A stretch of 64,000 bases of DNA from DATFPK01 sp035264885 (GCA_035264885.1 DATFPK010000030.1:1-64000), one strand, 5' to 3'; counted from the stretch's first letter, positions 11,545 through 23,077 are shown. A program made the numbers and translations. The notes: generated by a model from the sequence alone, not told the origin.

Positions 11545-12627
11545 TCAGCGCTCCAGGTGGCGAGGCAGCTCCGCGAGGAAGCCCGTCAGGGCGGAGCGAT
11601 AGCGCTCCAGCGAGGAAACCGAGACCCACTCCTCCGGGCCGTGGTGGCCGGCGCCGGACGGGCCGAACTCGACCGCGGGTATGCCCGCCCTCAGGAACGA
11701 CACCGCATCCGAGGCGCCGTCCCGGCCGACACTGTGAAGCTGCTGTCCGTGGTGAGGCGAGGCGGCCGAGCGCAGGGCCTGCACGAAGACCGAGTCCGGA
11801 TCCACGACCGCCGGGGGCCGTGTGAAGGTCGCCACCAGATCGACGTCCGGGAGCCCGACGATCTGCTCGAGGATCGCGGCCGTGTCCTGGGTGGGCAGGT
11901 AGCGGATGTCTACGTCGATCACGCAACGGTCGGGCACCTTGTTGAGAGCGTCGCCGCCGAGGATCCTGCCGAGGTTGATTGACGGGCGGTCGAACAGCTC
12001 GGAGCTCTCGCTGGCAAACGGTAACGACTGGATTCTCCGGAACACGTCGATCGCCTTCAGCACGGCGTTGTCCCCCAGCCACGGCGTCGCGCCGTGTGCC
12101 GCCTTGCCGTTGACCGCCAGCCGCACGGCCAGGACACCCTTCGCCTGGATGCCGATGTGGAGGTCGGTCGGCTCGCCGGTGATCGCGAAGTCGCCGGTGA
12201 AGCCGGACTCGACGAGGTGGTCGGACCCGCGATCCACCTCCTCCTCGGATTCCTCGTCGGAGACGATGCCCAGGCGCAGCCGGACGTCGTCGGCCGGCGC
12301 CTCGCAGAAGGCGACGAGCATCGCCGCCAGCGCCCCCTTCATGTCGTAGGCACCGCGGCCGATCAGGCGATCCCCCTCCACCCGCGCCTCGAACTGCTCG
12401 GGGTGTCCCGGAACGACGTCGAGGTGGCCGTGCAAGACGACGGTCGGCGCCTCCTCCGGGCCCCGCTCCGCCTTGATCACCGGCAGCTCGCGAACGCCCT
12501 CCTCGACCGCCTCGAAGCCGCGCGCTTCGAGCCATCCCCGCAGGAAACCCGCGGCCTCGTGCATCGCCTCCTTCTCGGAGGTGTCGTAGGAGATCAGCCT
12601 CCCGGCGAGTGCGACGAGCTGCTCCAC
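11545..12627 (-). CDS. M20-family metallopeptidase (ArgE/DapE/carboxypeptidase-like)
   Basis: This 360-residue zinc amidohydrolase shows the M20 metal and catalytic motifs: VLHGHLDVVPG (His ligand plus Asp), GRGAYDMKGALA (bridging Asp), SDEESEEEVDRGSD (catalytic Glu pair), ITGEPTD and, near the C-terminus, EFGPSGAGHHGPEEW (last His). The dimerisation domain begins at GVLAVRLAVNGKAAHGATP. Substrates in this family include N-acetylornithine, N-succinyl-diaminopimelate and dipeptides; nothing in the context decides between them. It ends one base before the LCP gene begins and follows atpC after 48 bp. Confidence 0.88.
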   Translation of the reverse strand: MEQLVALAGRLISYDTSEKEAMHEAAGFLRGWLEARGFEAVEEGVRELPVIKAERGPEEAPTVVLHGHLDVVPGHPEQFEARVEGDRLIGRGAYDMKGALAAMLVAFCEAPADDVRLRLGIVSDEESEEEVDRGSDHLVESGFTGDFAITGEPTDLHIGIQAKGVLAVRLAVNGKAAHGATPWLGDNAVLKAIDVFRRIQSLPFASESSELFDRPSINLGRILGGDALNKVPDRCVIDVDIRYLPTQDTAAILEQIVGLPDVDLVATFTRPPAVVDPDSVFVQALRSAASPHHGQQLHSVGRDGASDAVSFLRAGIPAVEFGPSGAGHHGPEEWVSVSSLERYRSALTGFLAELPRHLER

Positions 12628-12675
12628 GCCGGCCAGACTAGCCAGGCGTGTTTCGGCCGCGAGGACGGGCGGGGC

Positions 12676-13092
12676 TCAGCTCGCGCCCGCGATCTCGAGG
12701 AACTTCTCGACCCGCTCGCGGTCCTTCTCGGCCCGCTTCTCGGCCGCGCTCCCCTCCTCGCATTCCTGAAGGCGCTGCTCGGCGTCCTCGAGCTCCCGGC
12801 GCAACGCATCTGCATCGAGCTCGTCCGGCCGTATCGCTTCCTCGACGAGGAGCTGGGCGCGGTTGCCGAAGACCTGCATCATCCCGTGGGCCTGCGCCCA
12901 GCTCTCGACGTCGGACTCCGAGACGTGAAGCCGCAGCTCGGTCGGCTTCAGGGCCGCGAGTACCGGCGCGTGGTTCGCCTGGATGCCGATCTCCCCGACC
13001 ATCGTCCGGGTCGAAACCTGGACCACCTCGCCGCTGAACACCTCGCCCTCGGGAGTGAGGACCTCGACCGGGAACGTCTCCCCCGTCGCCAA
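12676..13092 (-). CDS. atpC: ATP synthase F1 epsilon subunit
   Basis: This is the rotor-stalk subunit that joins gamma to the c-ring and can inhibit ATP hydrolysis. The 138 residues hold the N-terminal beta-sandwich (FPVEVLTPEGEVFSGEVVQVSTRTMVGEIGIQANHAPVLAALKP) and a C-terminal helical hairpin rich in Glu/Arg (ALRRELEDAEQRLQECEEGSAAEKRAEKDRERVEKFLE). It is the last gene of the atp operon, three bases after atpD. Confidence 0.95.
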   Translation of the reverse strand: MATGETFPVEVLTPEGEVFSGEVVQVSTRTMVGEIGIQANHAPVLAALKPTELRLHVSESDVESWAQAHGMMQVFGNRAQLLVEEAIRPDELDADALRRELEDAEQRLQECEEGSAAEKRAEKDRERVEKFLEIAGAS

Positions 13093-13095
13093 GGC

Positions 13096-14775
<1,680 letters not shown>

Positions 14776-14776
14776 T

Positions 14777-14851
14777 CAGTCAGTCTCCAGTCACCAGTCA
14801 CCGGTCACCAGTCGTATCCAGTCCTGGCGACTGGGGACTGGCGACTCCTGT
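14777..14851. repeat. Inverted tandem-heptamer hairpin between atpG and atpD
   Basis: The left arm holds five 7-bp units of the form CAGTCNC (14781-14815). The right arm (14823-14847) holds three units reading GGCGACT, GGGGACT, GGCGACT, the reverse complement of the same motif. The arms can fold into an imperfect hairpin filling the whole atpG-atpD gap. Similar arrays are at 18061, 36822 and 38589. Confidence 0.85.
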
Positions 14852-15772
14852 CTATCCAAGTGCTTCCGCCCCCGAGACCACCTCGAGGATCTCCTGCGTG
14901 ATCTCCGCCTGCCGGACGCGATTCATCTCGAGTGTCAGGTCGTCCATCATCGACTCCGCGTTCTCGGCCGCGCTCCGCATCGCCGTCATCCGCGCCCCGT
15001 GCTCGGAGGCCGTGGACTCGAGGAGGGCACGGTAGACGGAGATGTTCACGTACTCCGGGATGAGCTGGGCGAGGAGCTCCTCGGGCTCGGGCTCATAGAT
15101 CCAGAGCGCGCGCGAGTGGGCGCGCTCGATCTCGCTCTCCTCCTCTTCCTCCTCCTGCTCGGGCACACCCTCGCCGTAGACCTCCGCCTGCTGGAGCGGC
15201 AAGAGCGTCTGGCGCCGCACGTACTGGGTCATCGGCGACACGTATCGGTTGTAGATCAGCTCGACCCGGTCGAGCTCCTCGTCCACGTAGGCGGAGGTCA
15301 GCGCCTCGCCGATCTCGCGCGCGTTGGCGAAGCCGGGCCGGTCGGTGAAGCCCACGTATGAGTCGATCACCTCCTCGCTGCGGAAGGTGAGAGCGGAGAC
15401 GCCGCGCCGGCCGACCGCGGCGAATGCGACATCGGATCCGTCGCCCTGGAATTCGCGCTTGAGGCGCATGCCCTCGCGGATGATGTTGCTGTTGAAAGCC
15501 CCGGCCAGCCCGCGGTCCCCGGTGACCAGCAGGATCCCGATGCGGCGCGCCTCCTCGCGCTCCTCGAGGACCGGCACGCGCGGGACGTCTCCCGCCTCCG
15601 CCGCCGCCCGCCGGGTCATCTTGCGGATCGCCTGCGCGTAGGGGCGCAGGGCGGCGATCCGCTGCTCGGCCCGGCGCAGCCGCGCCGCCGCCACCATCTC
15701 CATCGCCCGCGTGATCTTGTTGATGTTCTTGACGCTGGCGATGCGGTTCTTGACTTCCTTACGGGTGGCCAT
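14852..15772 (-). CDS. atpG: ATP synthase F1 gamma subunit
   Basis: This is the central rotor shaft of F1. The 306 residues start with the classic N-terminal helix (MATRKEVKNRIASVKNINKI, TRAMEMVAAARLRRAE) and end with the matching C-terminal helix (ESTASEHGARMTAMRSAAENAESMMDDLTLEMNRVRQAEITQEILEVVSGAEAL). The Rossmann-like middle has ILLVTGDRGLAGAFNSNI. At about residues 195-215 there is an acidic insert (QEEEEEESEIE) where other gamma subunits are shorter. It follows atpA by three bases. Confidence 0.95.
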   Translation of the reverse strand: MATRKEVKNRIASVKNINKITRAMEMVAAARLRRAEQRIAALRPYAQAIRKMTRRAAAEAGDVPRVPVLEEREEARRIGILLVTGDRGLAGAFNSNIIREGMRLKREFQGDGSDVAFAAVGRRGVSALTFRSEEVIDSYVGFTDRPGFANAREIGEALTSAYVDEELDRVELIYNRYVSPMTQYVRRQTLLPLQQAEVYGEGVPEQEEEEEESEIERAHSRALWIYEPEPEELLAQLIPEYVNISVYRALLESTASEHGARMTAMRSAAENAESMMDDLTLEMNRVRQAEITQEILEVVSGAEALG

Positions 15773-15775
15773 GGG

Positions 15776-17494
<1,719 letters not shown>

Positions 17495-17526
17495 CTGGCT
17501 CTTTCTGCTCCTCTGCCGCCGCGGCC

Positions 17527-18060
17527 CTAGGCCGCCCTGGCGATGCTTTTTCGAAGTTTCTCCAACCGATTCCTGATGCTCGCGTCGAGCACCATGTTGC
17601 CGACCTGAAGGACGAGGCCGCCGAGGATGTCCTCGTCGACCCGGCTGCTCAGCTCGACCGAGCGGCCGGTCCGCTCCTCGATCGCGTCCCCCACCTCGCG
17701 CACGACCTCGGGATCGAGCTCGACCGCGCTGGTCACGGTCACGTCAAGCTTACGGCGCTCGCGCTTCCACATCTCGTCGAACTGGCGCCGGATCCGAAAG
17801 ATCAGCGGCATCCGGTGCTTCTCGGTCAAGAGCTCGAGGAAGTTGACGAACTCCTCGCTGGCGCCGGACACCGCCTTCTCGAGGCCTTCCTGCTTCTCCT
17901 TCGAAGAGAAGTAAGGGCTGAAGAAGAAGATCTGGAGCTGGCGGTCTTCGCCGATCGCCTCCGCGAACTGCCCGAGCTCCTCGCGGACCTCGTCGAGCCC
18001 GCCCTTGTCCTTGGCGACGTCGAACAGCGCCTCGGCGTACACGCGGGCGATCTCTTCCAT
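17527..18060 (-). CDS. atpH: ATP synthase delta subunit
   Basis: This is the peripheral-stalk subunit that caps the alpha/beta hexamer (OSCP homologue). The 177 residues have the N-terminal helical domain (ARVYAEALFDVAKDKGGLDEVREELGQF) and the C-terminal signature (SRVDEDILGGLVLQVGNMVLDASIRNRLEKLRKSI). It begins with ATG directly beside the heptamer array that separates it from atpF. Confidence 0.94.
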   Translation of the reverse strand: MEEIARVYAEALFDVAKDKGGLDEVREELGQFAEAIGEDRQLQIFFFSPYFSSKEKQEGLEKAVSGASEEFVNFLELLTEKHRMPLIFRIRRQFDEMWKRERRKLDVTVTSAVELDPEVVREVGDAIEERTGRSVELSSRVDEDILGGLVLQVGNMVLDASIRNRLEKLRKSIARAA

Positions 18061-18131
18061 CAGTCGCCAGTCGCCAGTCGCCAGTCATCCGGCTTCGAAG
18101 TCGGCTGCGGATGTCGGATGTCGGATGTCGG
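18061..18131. repeat. Tandem heptamers between atpF and atpH
   Basis: Four units of CAGTCNN (CAGTCGC three times, then CAGTCAT) span 18061-18088. Three perfect units of GGATGTC span 18109-18129. Both heptamer types recur elsewhere in the window: the first in the atpG-atpD and etf gaps, the second at 36856-36876. The whole atpF-atpH gap consists of this material. Confidence 0.85.
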
Positions 18132-18136
18132 GCGCC

Positions 18137-18754
18137 TCATCCGTTCTCCCCGTTCGAGCCCTCCGCCGGTGCGAGCGAGCCGAAGTCCACTTCCTCCAGC
18201 GCATCCTCGACGAGACGCTTGTGATCCTCGTCGGTCAGCGTCTTGCGCGTGACCTTCTCGGTCGCAACGACGGTCAGATCGGCGACCTCGCGGCGGATCT
18301 GGTCGAGCGAGCGCCGCGTCTCGGCTTCGATGTCCTTGCGCGCCGCCGCAACCAGCTCCTCGCGCTTCGTCTTCCCCTGCGCCGTCGCCTCGGCGACGGC
18401 GTTCTCGGCCGCCTTGCGCGAGCGGGCGACGATGTCGTCGGCCTGCTCGCGCGCCTCCTTGAGGCGCTCGCGGTACTCGGCGAGGAGCTCGTCGGCCTCT
18501 TGGCGCTGGCGCTCGGAGGCCTCGATGTTGGCGCGGATCGCGTTGGCGCGGCGGTCGAGTGCCTCCTGGATCCGCGGGAAGGCGACCTTGCTCAGCACCC
18601 ACATCGTGAAGAGGAAGATCGCCAGCGTCCAGATCATCAGCCCGAGGCCGGGCTGGACCAGGAAGCTGCCGCCGCTCTCCCCGCCGTCACCTCCGCCGCC
18701 GCCGGACTCGGCGGCGAGGACGAGGAAGCCGGCTATGTCCCCGAGAGGCCCCAC
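18137..18754 (-). CDS. atpF: ATP synthase F0 b subunit
   Basis: This is the membrane-anchored peripheral stalk. After a short Gly/Ser/Glu-rich leader (AESGGGGGDGGESGGS), one membrane helix appears at about 35-57 (PGLGLMIWTLAIFLFTMWVL), then a long charged coiled coil (KVAFPRIQEALDRRANAIRANIEASERQRQEADELLAEYRERLKEAREQADDIVARSRKAAE). The 205-residue length is slightly above average because of the leader and a Glu/Gly/Asn tail. It follows atpE after four bases. Confidence 0.93.
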   Translation of the reverse strand: MGPLGDIAGFLVLAAESGGGGGDGGESGGSFLVQPGLGLMIWTLAIFLFTMWVLSKVAFPRIQEALDRRANAIRANIEASERQRQEADELLAEYRERLKEAREQADDIVARSRKAAENAVAEATAQGKTKREELVAAARKDIEAETRRSLDQIRREVADLTVVATEKVTRKTLTDEDHKRLVEDALEEVDFGSLAPAEGSNGENG

Positions 18755-18758
18755 AGGC

Positions 18759-19037
18759 CTAGAGGAAGAAGGCGATCAGGCCGAAGATGAAGGTGTAGAA
18801 GGCAACCGCCTCGGTCAGCGCGAAGCCGAGCCAGCGGATGCTCTGCAGCTCGTCCTTCATCTCGGGCTGGCGCGCGACCGACTCGATCTCCTTACCGAAG
18901 ATGAAGCCGACGCCGATGCCGGCGCCGATCGAGCCGAGCCCGGCACCGATGCCGAGCGCAATCGACTTGCCGGCGTCGGTGACCCCCGTGTCGGTCACGC
19001 CTTGCGCGGCCTGGGCGAGCGGGATCAAGAAATCCAT
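18759..19037 (-). CDS. atpE: ATP synthase F0 c subunit
   Basis: This is the proteolipid rotor-ring subunit. The 92 residues form two membrane helices: the first with the glycine-rich packing motif (GIGAGLGSIGAGIGVGF) and the second with the ion-carrying Glu at residue 76 (ALTEAVAFYTF). The residues next to the Glu are Ala-Val, not the Ser-Thr seen in sodium-binding rings, so a proton-driven ring is expected. An AAGGAG site precedes the ATG. A 20-residue N-terminal leader (MDFLIPLAQAAQGVTDTGVT) precedes helix 1. Confidence 0.95.
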   Translation of the reverse strand: MDFLIPLAQAAQGVTDTGVTDAGKSIALGIGAGLGSIGAGIGVGFIFGKEIESVARQPEMKDELQSIRWLGFALTEAVAFYTFIFGLIAFFL

Positions 19038-19057
19038 TTGTCGGAGCTCCTTTTTGG

Positions 19058-19966
19058 TCAGTGCGTCTCGGCGACTGCGCCGCCGATGTAGATGGCAGTG
19101 AGGGTCGAGAAGATAAAAGCCTGAAGGGTGGCGACCAGACCGACCTCGAAGACGAAGAAGACGAACGCCATCGGGAAGGTCAGGGCGCCGAGCGCGGCCA
19201 GGCCGAGCAGGACCGCGAGCCCACCCCCCATGAACAGCAGCAGGAGGTGACCGGCGAGGATGTTGGCGAAGAGCCGCACGGAGAGCGAGATCAGCCGCAC
19301 GAAGTGGGAGATCACCTCGATCACGAAGATCGCCGCGCGCCCGACGACGTTCATGTCCTCGAGCCCCGGGGGCAGCCAGCTCTTGAAGTAGGCGACCGGG
19401 CCCTTGGCCCTGATCCCCTCGACGTGGTAGCTGAACCAGACGACGAGGGTGAGGACGATCGGGATCGAGATGTTGGCGGTCGCCGCGTAGAGCGCGAAGG
19501 CCGGCACCTCGACCCCGAAGATGTCGATTGGGTGCTCGGTGTTGGTGGGCAGGGGCAGGTACCCGATCATGTTCGAGAACCAGATGAAGAAGAAGAGGGT
19601 CGCCAGGAACGGGAACCAGCGCGTCGCGGCCTTCCCGTCGAGGTTGCCGCCGGTGATGTTGTTCCTGGTCATGTCGTAGGCGACCTCGATCGCGGTCTGG
19701 ACGCGATTCGGCTTCTGCGCCATCCGGCGGGAGATCCAGACCATCACGGCGATCGTCGCGGCGCTGGCCAGGACGAGATACAGCACGGCCTTGGTGATGC
19801 TGAAGTCGAACGGGCCCAGCTTCAGCTCGACCCAGGGCTCCAGCTTGAACTCGTTCTGGGGCTTGAACGCGTCGTTCTTGCCGTCGTTGCCGAAGATCAG
19901 CAGCAGCGCGATGAAGATCGCGAAGTAGAGCCCGACTGCGAGCCAGATCTTCGCCCGGCGGCTCAC
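19058..19966 (-). CDS. atpB: ATP synthase F0 a subunit
   Basis: This is the stator channel subunit that guides protons to the c-ring. The 302 residues show several membrane helices, the essential Arg in the block HFVRLISLSVRLFANILAGHLLL, and a C-terminal helix pair ending FIFSTLTAIYIGGAVAETH. The GTG start overlaps the TGA of the upstream atpI-like gene (GTGA). A soluble stretch at 30-50 (NDAFKPQNEFKLEPWVELKLG) precedes the second helix, as in other actinobacterial forms. Confidence 0.95.
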   Translation of the reverse strand: MSRRAKIWLAVGLYFAIFIALLLIFGNDGKNDAFKPQNEFKLEPWVELKLGPFDFSITKAVLYLVLASAATIAVMVWISRRMAQKPNRVQTAIEVAYDMTRNNITGGNLDGKAATRWFPFLATLFFFIWFSNMIGYLPLPTNTEHPIDIFGVEVPAFALYAATANISIPIVLTLVVWFSYHVEGIRAKGPVAYFKSWLPPGLEDMNVVGRAAIFVIEVISHFVRLISLSVRLFANILAGHLLLLFMGGGLAVLLGLAALGALTFPMAFVFFVFEVGLVATLQAFIFSTLTAIYIGGAVAETH

Positions 19967-20298
19967 CCGGGCCCCTCCTCCGGCGAGATCAGCCGGGCGA
20001 TCGCCGTGCCGCCGAGGTAGAGCGTGACCAGTGCGACGCAGAGCAGTGCCGCGGCGAGGCCGTCCTCGCGCTCGCCGAGCTTGCCGACGAGCAGGATCGC
20101 GAGGGCGAGGAACCAGACCCGTCCGAGCGTCGTGGCGGCGAGGGCGCCGAATGCCCCGCGGCGGTTGCCGGCTCGCAGCGCGGTCACCGTGTGGCGCTCG
20201 ACCAGGTACTGGGCAAGCCGCTGGATCAGCCAGGCAACCGCCGCGACCGCGTAGCCGAGGCGCGGCCAGCCGGCCAGAACGAACGCCGGTAGGGCCAC
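19963..20298 (-). CDS. ATP synthase subunit I-like membrane protein
   Basis: This small hydrophobic protein has about four membrane helices and a central basic loop (RLAQYLVERHTVTALRAGNRRGAF). Position directly before atpB and topology match the AtpI family, thought to help assemble the c-ring; sequence identity to known AtpI is not obvious to me. The only usual start codon is the GTG at 20298. It lies inside the first hydrophobic helix, because the frame is open upstream (AAVAVRYADLVLLAVALPAFV) back into the preceding gene. The true start may therefore be an upstream non-standard codon. Confidence 0.6.
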   Translation of the reverse strand: MALPAFVLAGWPRLGYAVAAVAWLIQRLAQYLVERHTVTALRAGNRRGAFGALAATTLGRVWFLALAILLVGKLGEREDGLAAALLCVALVTLYLGGTAIARLISPEEGPG

Positions 20299-20362
20299 GG
20301 CCAGGAGAACGAGGTCGGCGTAGCGAACCGCGACCGCCGCCCGCGGCTGCGCCTCGGCGCCC

Positions 20363-20560
20363 TCAGAGCCGCTTATAGCGAGCGTGGACAGACAGGAACC
20401 CCGCGATCAATCCCGCGAACAACCCGATCAGGCCGAGTGGCCCGGCCAGGCCGACCAGCGAGCCGAGGCCGAATCCGATGCCCCCGCCCGCGACCAGCCC
20501 CGCGATCAGCAGCGTTCCGGCCGTGATCGCATCCGTCCGGATCGGGCGCGGATCGGTCAT
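20363..20560 (-). CDS. Small AtpZ-like membrane protein (first gene of atp operon)
   Basis: This 65-residue protein has two hydrophobic helices (ITAGTLLIAGLVAGGGIGFGLGSLVG and GPLGLIGLFAGLIAGFLSVHA) and a short basic end (RYKRL). Size, two-helix topology and place at the head of the atp operon fit the AtpZ/AtpI-type 'F0F1-ATPase subunit' family, proposed to carry Mg2+/Ca2+ or to aid assembly. I chose the ATG at 20560 (MTDPRPIRTDA). The frame is open further upstream, but that part reads as non-coding sequence. Confidence 0.6.
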   Translation of the reverse strand: MTDPRPIRTDAITAGTLLIAGLVAGGGIGFGLGSLVGLAGPLGLIGLFAGLIAGFLSVHARYKRL

Positions 20561-20736
20561 TGAAGTCGGGAAGGCGACGACCTGGCAATTGCAGACGCTT
20601 TCGGCACCGGAGAGACGAATTGCCGCCCCGCCCGGCGTGTTTGCCAAGGCGCTGACGGCGCCGCCGACTATATCCGAACGTTCTTTCGGGTGACCCCCTC
20701 GCGGGACCGGAAAAGCGGTCACTACGATGCGCCGCC
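20561..20736. promoter_or_regulatory. Divergent intergenic region between the atp operon and the DUF354 gene
   Basis: This 176-bp gap separates the head of the atp operon from an oppositely oriented gene, so both promoters must lie here. It is less GC-rich than its surroundings around 20666-20690 (CCGACTATATCCGAACG). I see no -35/-10 pair with correct spacing and no clear palindrome. Confidence 0.4.
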
Positions 20737-21759
20737 ATGCGGATCTGGGCGGACTTCACCAACACGGCGCACGTCCTGGTTCTCCGGCCTCTCGTCGAGG
20801 TGCTGGAACGCGAGGGCCACGAGGTCACGCTGACCGCCCGGCCGCTTTCCCACACGATCGAGCTGCTCGACGAATGGGGCCACTCGTACACGTCGATCGG
20901 CCGCCACGGCGGTGCCGGGCGTCTCGGCAAGGCGAGGGCCGCCGCCGGCCGGATCCCCCAGATGCTGCGGTTCGGGCGGCGGCGCGGATTCGATTGCTCA
21001 ATCGCCCATGGCTCCACCGACCTCCCCCCGGCGGCCCGGCTCCTGCGCATTCCGAATACGACGATGCTCGACTACGAGTGGGCAATGCTCCAGCACGGCG
21101 TCAACTGCCGGCTGGCCTCGCGGGTCCTGGCCCCGGACGCGATCCCACCCGACCGGCTGGGGCGGTACGGCGCCCGGCATAAGTTGGTGTCCTACCCGGG
21201 CCTCAAGGAGGAGTACTACATGTACGACTTCGAGCCGGACCCGTCGGTCCTCGAGCGACTGGACGTCGATCCGAAGGCTGAGCTCTGCGTGATCCGGACC
21301 GCTCCCTCCTACGCCCTGTATCTAGGCGGGGCCGAGAGCCAGCTCCTGCCCCGCGTGCTGGCCCGGCTGGCTGAGGCCGGCAACGTCCGGACAGTCGTGA
21401 TGGCGCGCAATTCCGAGCAGGCGGCGGCGATCGACTCGCTCGGCCTGCCCAGGGTGACGGTCCCCGGCCACGCCGTCGACGGGCGGAGTCTCGTCGCCTA
21501 CGCCGACCTGTTGGTCTCGGCCGGCGGGACGATGAACCGGGAGGCTGCGGTCCTCGGGACCCCCGCCTACACGGTCTTCGAAGGTCGCCTCGGAGCCATC
21601 GACGAAATGCTGATGCGGGACGGCCGGCTGCGGTACCTCGAGGAGCCGGGCCAGATCGAGCTCGTCAAGAAACCGCCCGAGACCTGGCGCCGGAGGGTTC
21701 GCCGAGATCCGGCGGAGCTTCTGCGTCTGGCGCTGCCGTGGCTGAGCCCTGTCCGGTGA
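20737..21759 (+). CDS. DUF354 (COG1817) family glycosyltransferase-like protein
   Basis: This 340-residue protein has the GT-B-like fold of the DUF354 family: MRIWADFTNTAHVLVLRPLVEVLEREGHEVTLTAR at the start and, in the C-terminal Rossmann half, ADLLVSAGGTMNREAAVLGTPAYTVFEGRLGAIDEMLMRDGRL. These blocks resemble the nucleotide-sugar site of UDP-GlcNAc 2-epimerases and GT-B transferases. The family is mostly archaeal and is often found with nucleotide-sugar dehydrogenases, as here. The exact reaction is unknown. Its last 95 bases overlap the 3' end of the convergent WecA-like gene. Confidence 0.82.
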   Translation: MRIWADFTNTAHVLVLRPLVEVLEREGHEVTLTARPLSHTIELLDEWGHSYTSIGRHGGAGRLGKARAAAGRIPQMLRFGRRRGFDCSIAHGSTDLPPAARLLRIPNTTMLDYEWAMLQHGVNCRLASRVLAPDAIPPDRLGRYGARHKLVSYPGLKEEYYMYDFEPDPSVLERLDVDPKAELCVIRTAPSYALYLGGAESQLLPRVLARLAEAGNVRTVVMARNSEQAAAIDSLGLPRVTVPGHAVDGRSLVAYADLLVSAGGTMNREAAVLGTPAYTVFEGRLGAIDEMLMRDGRLRYLEEPGQIELVKKPPETWRRRVRRDPAELLRLALPWLSPVR

Positions 21760-22933
21760 GCGCCCGCTCGATCGCCTTCTCTTCCTCCTCTTCGCTCTCG
21801 GTCCCGTAACCCGGGGGCGCGAACCGCCCGAGGCCGATAGCGCTCAGATGGCGCGCTTTGACGATCTCCAGCGTGTAGACGAGCCAGGCTGACGCGATCA
21901 GGACGAGCACGCCGGCGCCGGCGGCGACCAGCGCATTCGTTGTGTCGACCTCGCCGCCGGGTCGCGGGGGGATGAATCGCAGGAGCAGGGCGTAGGCGGC
22001 GAGAAGGGCCGCCCACAGGTGAAGGTAGGCGGCGGTGCGGCGCTGGGAGAACCCGATCCGCATGAACCGGTGGTAGAAGTGGTTGTGGTCGGCTCCCCAG
22101 ACCGGCCGACGGTATTTGAGCCTCTTCAGCACGACGAACGACGTGTCGAGGATCGGCACGGCGATGACCAGCAGTGGCGCCACGAGCGCGATCGTTGCCG
22201 CCGTCTTCAGTACGCCGTCGACCGAAACCGTCGCCAGCAGGAACCCAAGCGCGAGGGCGCCGCAGTCGCCCATGAAGATCTTGGCCGGGTGGTAGTTGTA
22301 CCTGAGGAAGGCGAGTGTGGAGCCGCAGATGATCGCGGCCAGGGCTGCCGTCTCGAAGCGGCCGAATGAGGCCGCCAGAAGGGTGAACGACGCTGCCGCG
22401 ATCGTGACAATCCCAGCCGCCAGGCCGTCCATCCCGTCAATCAGGTTGACCAGGTTGGCGAGGAAGACGATCCAGAGCACCGTCAGCGGATAACCAGCCC
22501 AGCCGATGTCGTGTTCGCCGACCAGCGGCAGCGTGATGTGGCGGAACGTGAGGTCTGCGCCGACCACCGGCAGCAACGCGATCAAGAGGACGCCGACGAA
22601 CTTGGTCGCCGGCCGCAGCCCGTGGATGTCATCGATCAATCCCAGCGCGGCGACGAGCGCGGTCCCGCCGAGGATCGCCCAGGCGGCGCCGCCGAGGTCG
22701 ACCAGGACCAACGCGGGCCCGAGGATCCCGATGACGATCGCGAGGCCGCCGATCCGCGGAACCGGGTCGACGTGGACCCTGGGCCGGTCGCTGGCGTCGT
22801 CGATCCCGCCGATCCGGGGCGCGATTCTCGCCACGAGAGGAGTCAGGACGGTCACGATGAGAGCCGCGAAGATGAACCCCCAGACGACCGCCCCCTCTTC
22901 AACCACGGCGCTCACGGTCTCCGTGAACGACAT
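21665..22933 (-). CDS. WecA/MraY-family polyprenyl-phosphate sugar-1-P transferase
   Basis: This integral membrane protein (422 residues, ~10-11 helices) moves a HexNAc-1-phosphate from UDP-sugar to undecaprenyl phosphate and so starts glycan assembly. Family motifs are all present: DRPRVHVDPVPRIGG (cytoplasmic loop 1), ALGLIDDIHGLRP (catalytic Asp pair), NLVNLIDGMDGLA, NYHPAKIFMGDCGAL (Mg2+ Asp) and the HHR-type loop ADHNHFYHRF. A soluble acidic tail of ~70 residues (ESEEEEEKAIERAL...) is extra and is the part that overlaps the convergent DUF354 gene. Confidence 0.92.
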   Translation of the reverse strand: MSFTETVSAVVEEGAVVWGFIFAALIVTVLTPLVARIAPRIGGIDDASDRPRVHVDPVPRIGGLAIVIGILGPALVLVDLGGAAWAILGGTALVAALGLIDDIHGLRPATKFVGVLLIALLPVVGADLTFRHITLPLVGEHDIGWAGYPLTVLWIVFLANLVNLIDGMDGLAAGIVTIAAASFTLLAASFGRFETAALAAIICGSTLAFLRYNYHPAKIFMGDCGALALGFLLATVSVDGVLKTAATIALVAPLLVIAVPILDTSFVVLKRLKYRRPVWGADHNHFYHRFMRIGFSQRRTAAYLHLWAALLAAYALLLRFIPPRPGGEVDTTNALVAAGAGVLVLIASAWLVYTLEIVKARHLSAIGLGRFAPPGYGTESEEEEEKAIERALTGQGSATAAPDAEAPPDLGEPSGARSRAVS

Positions 22934-23077
22934 GCGCGCGGTTATACAGCAACGGTGAGACGCGGCCCGCCGCCTCTACGGGGGGCTGCAGGGGGCGAAG
23001 AAAGCCGCGAACCGCCCGCTGGATGTCGCTTCCGAGGCGGCGGGACCGGGGGACCCATCATCTACCATCGGCCCGCG
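22934..23077. promoter_or_regulatory. Divergent gap between the WecA-like and WecC-like genes
   Basis: This 144-bp gap lies between head-to-head genes, so it must carry both promoters. It contains runs of G and C (GGGGGGCTGCAGGGGG) and the TA-rich GGTTATACAGC next to the WecA-like start. I cannot assign -35/-10 boxes with confidence. Confidence 0.35.
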
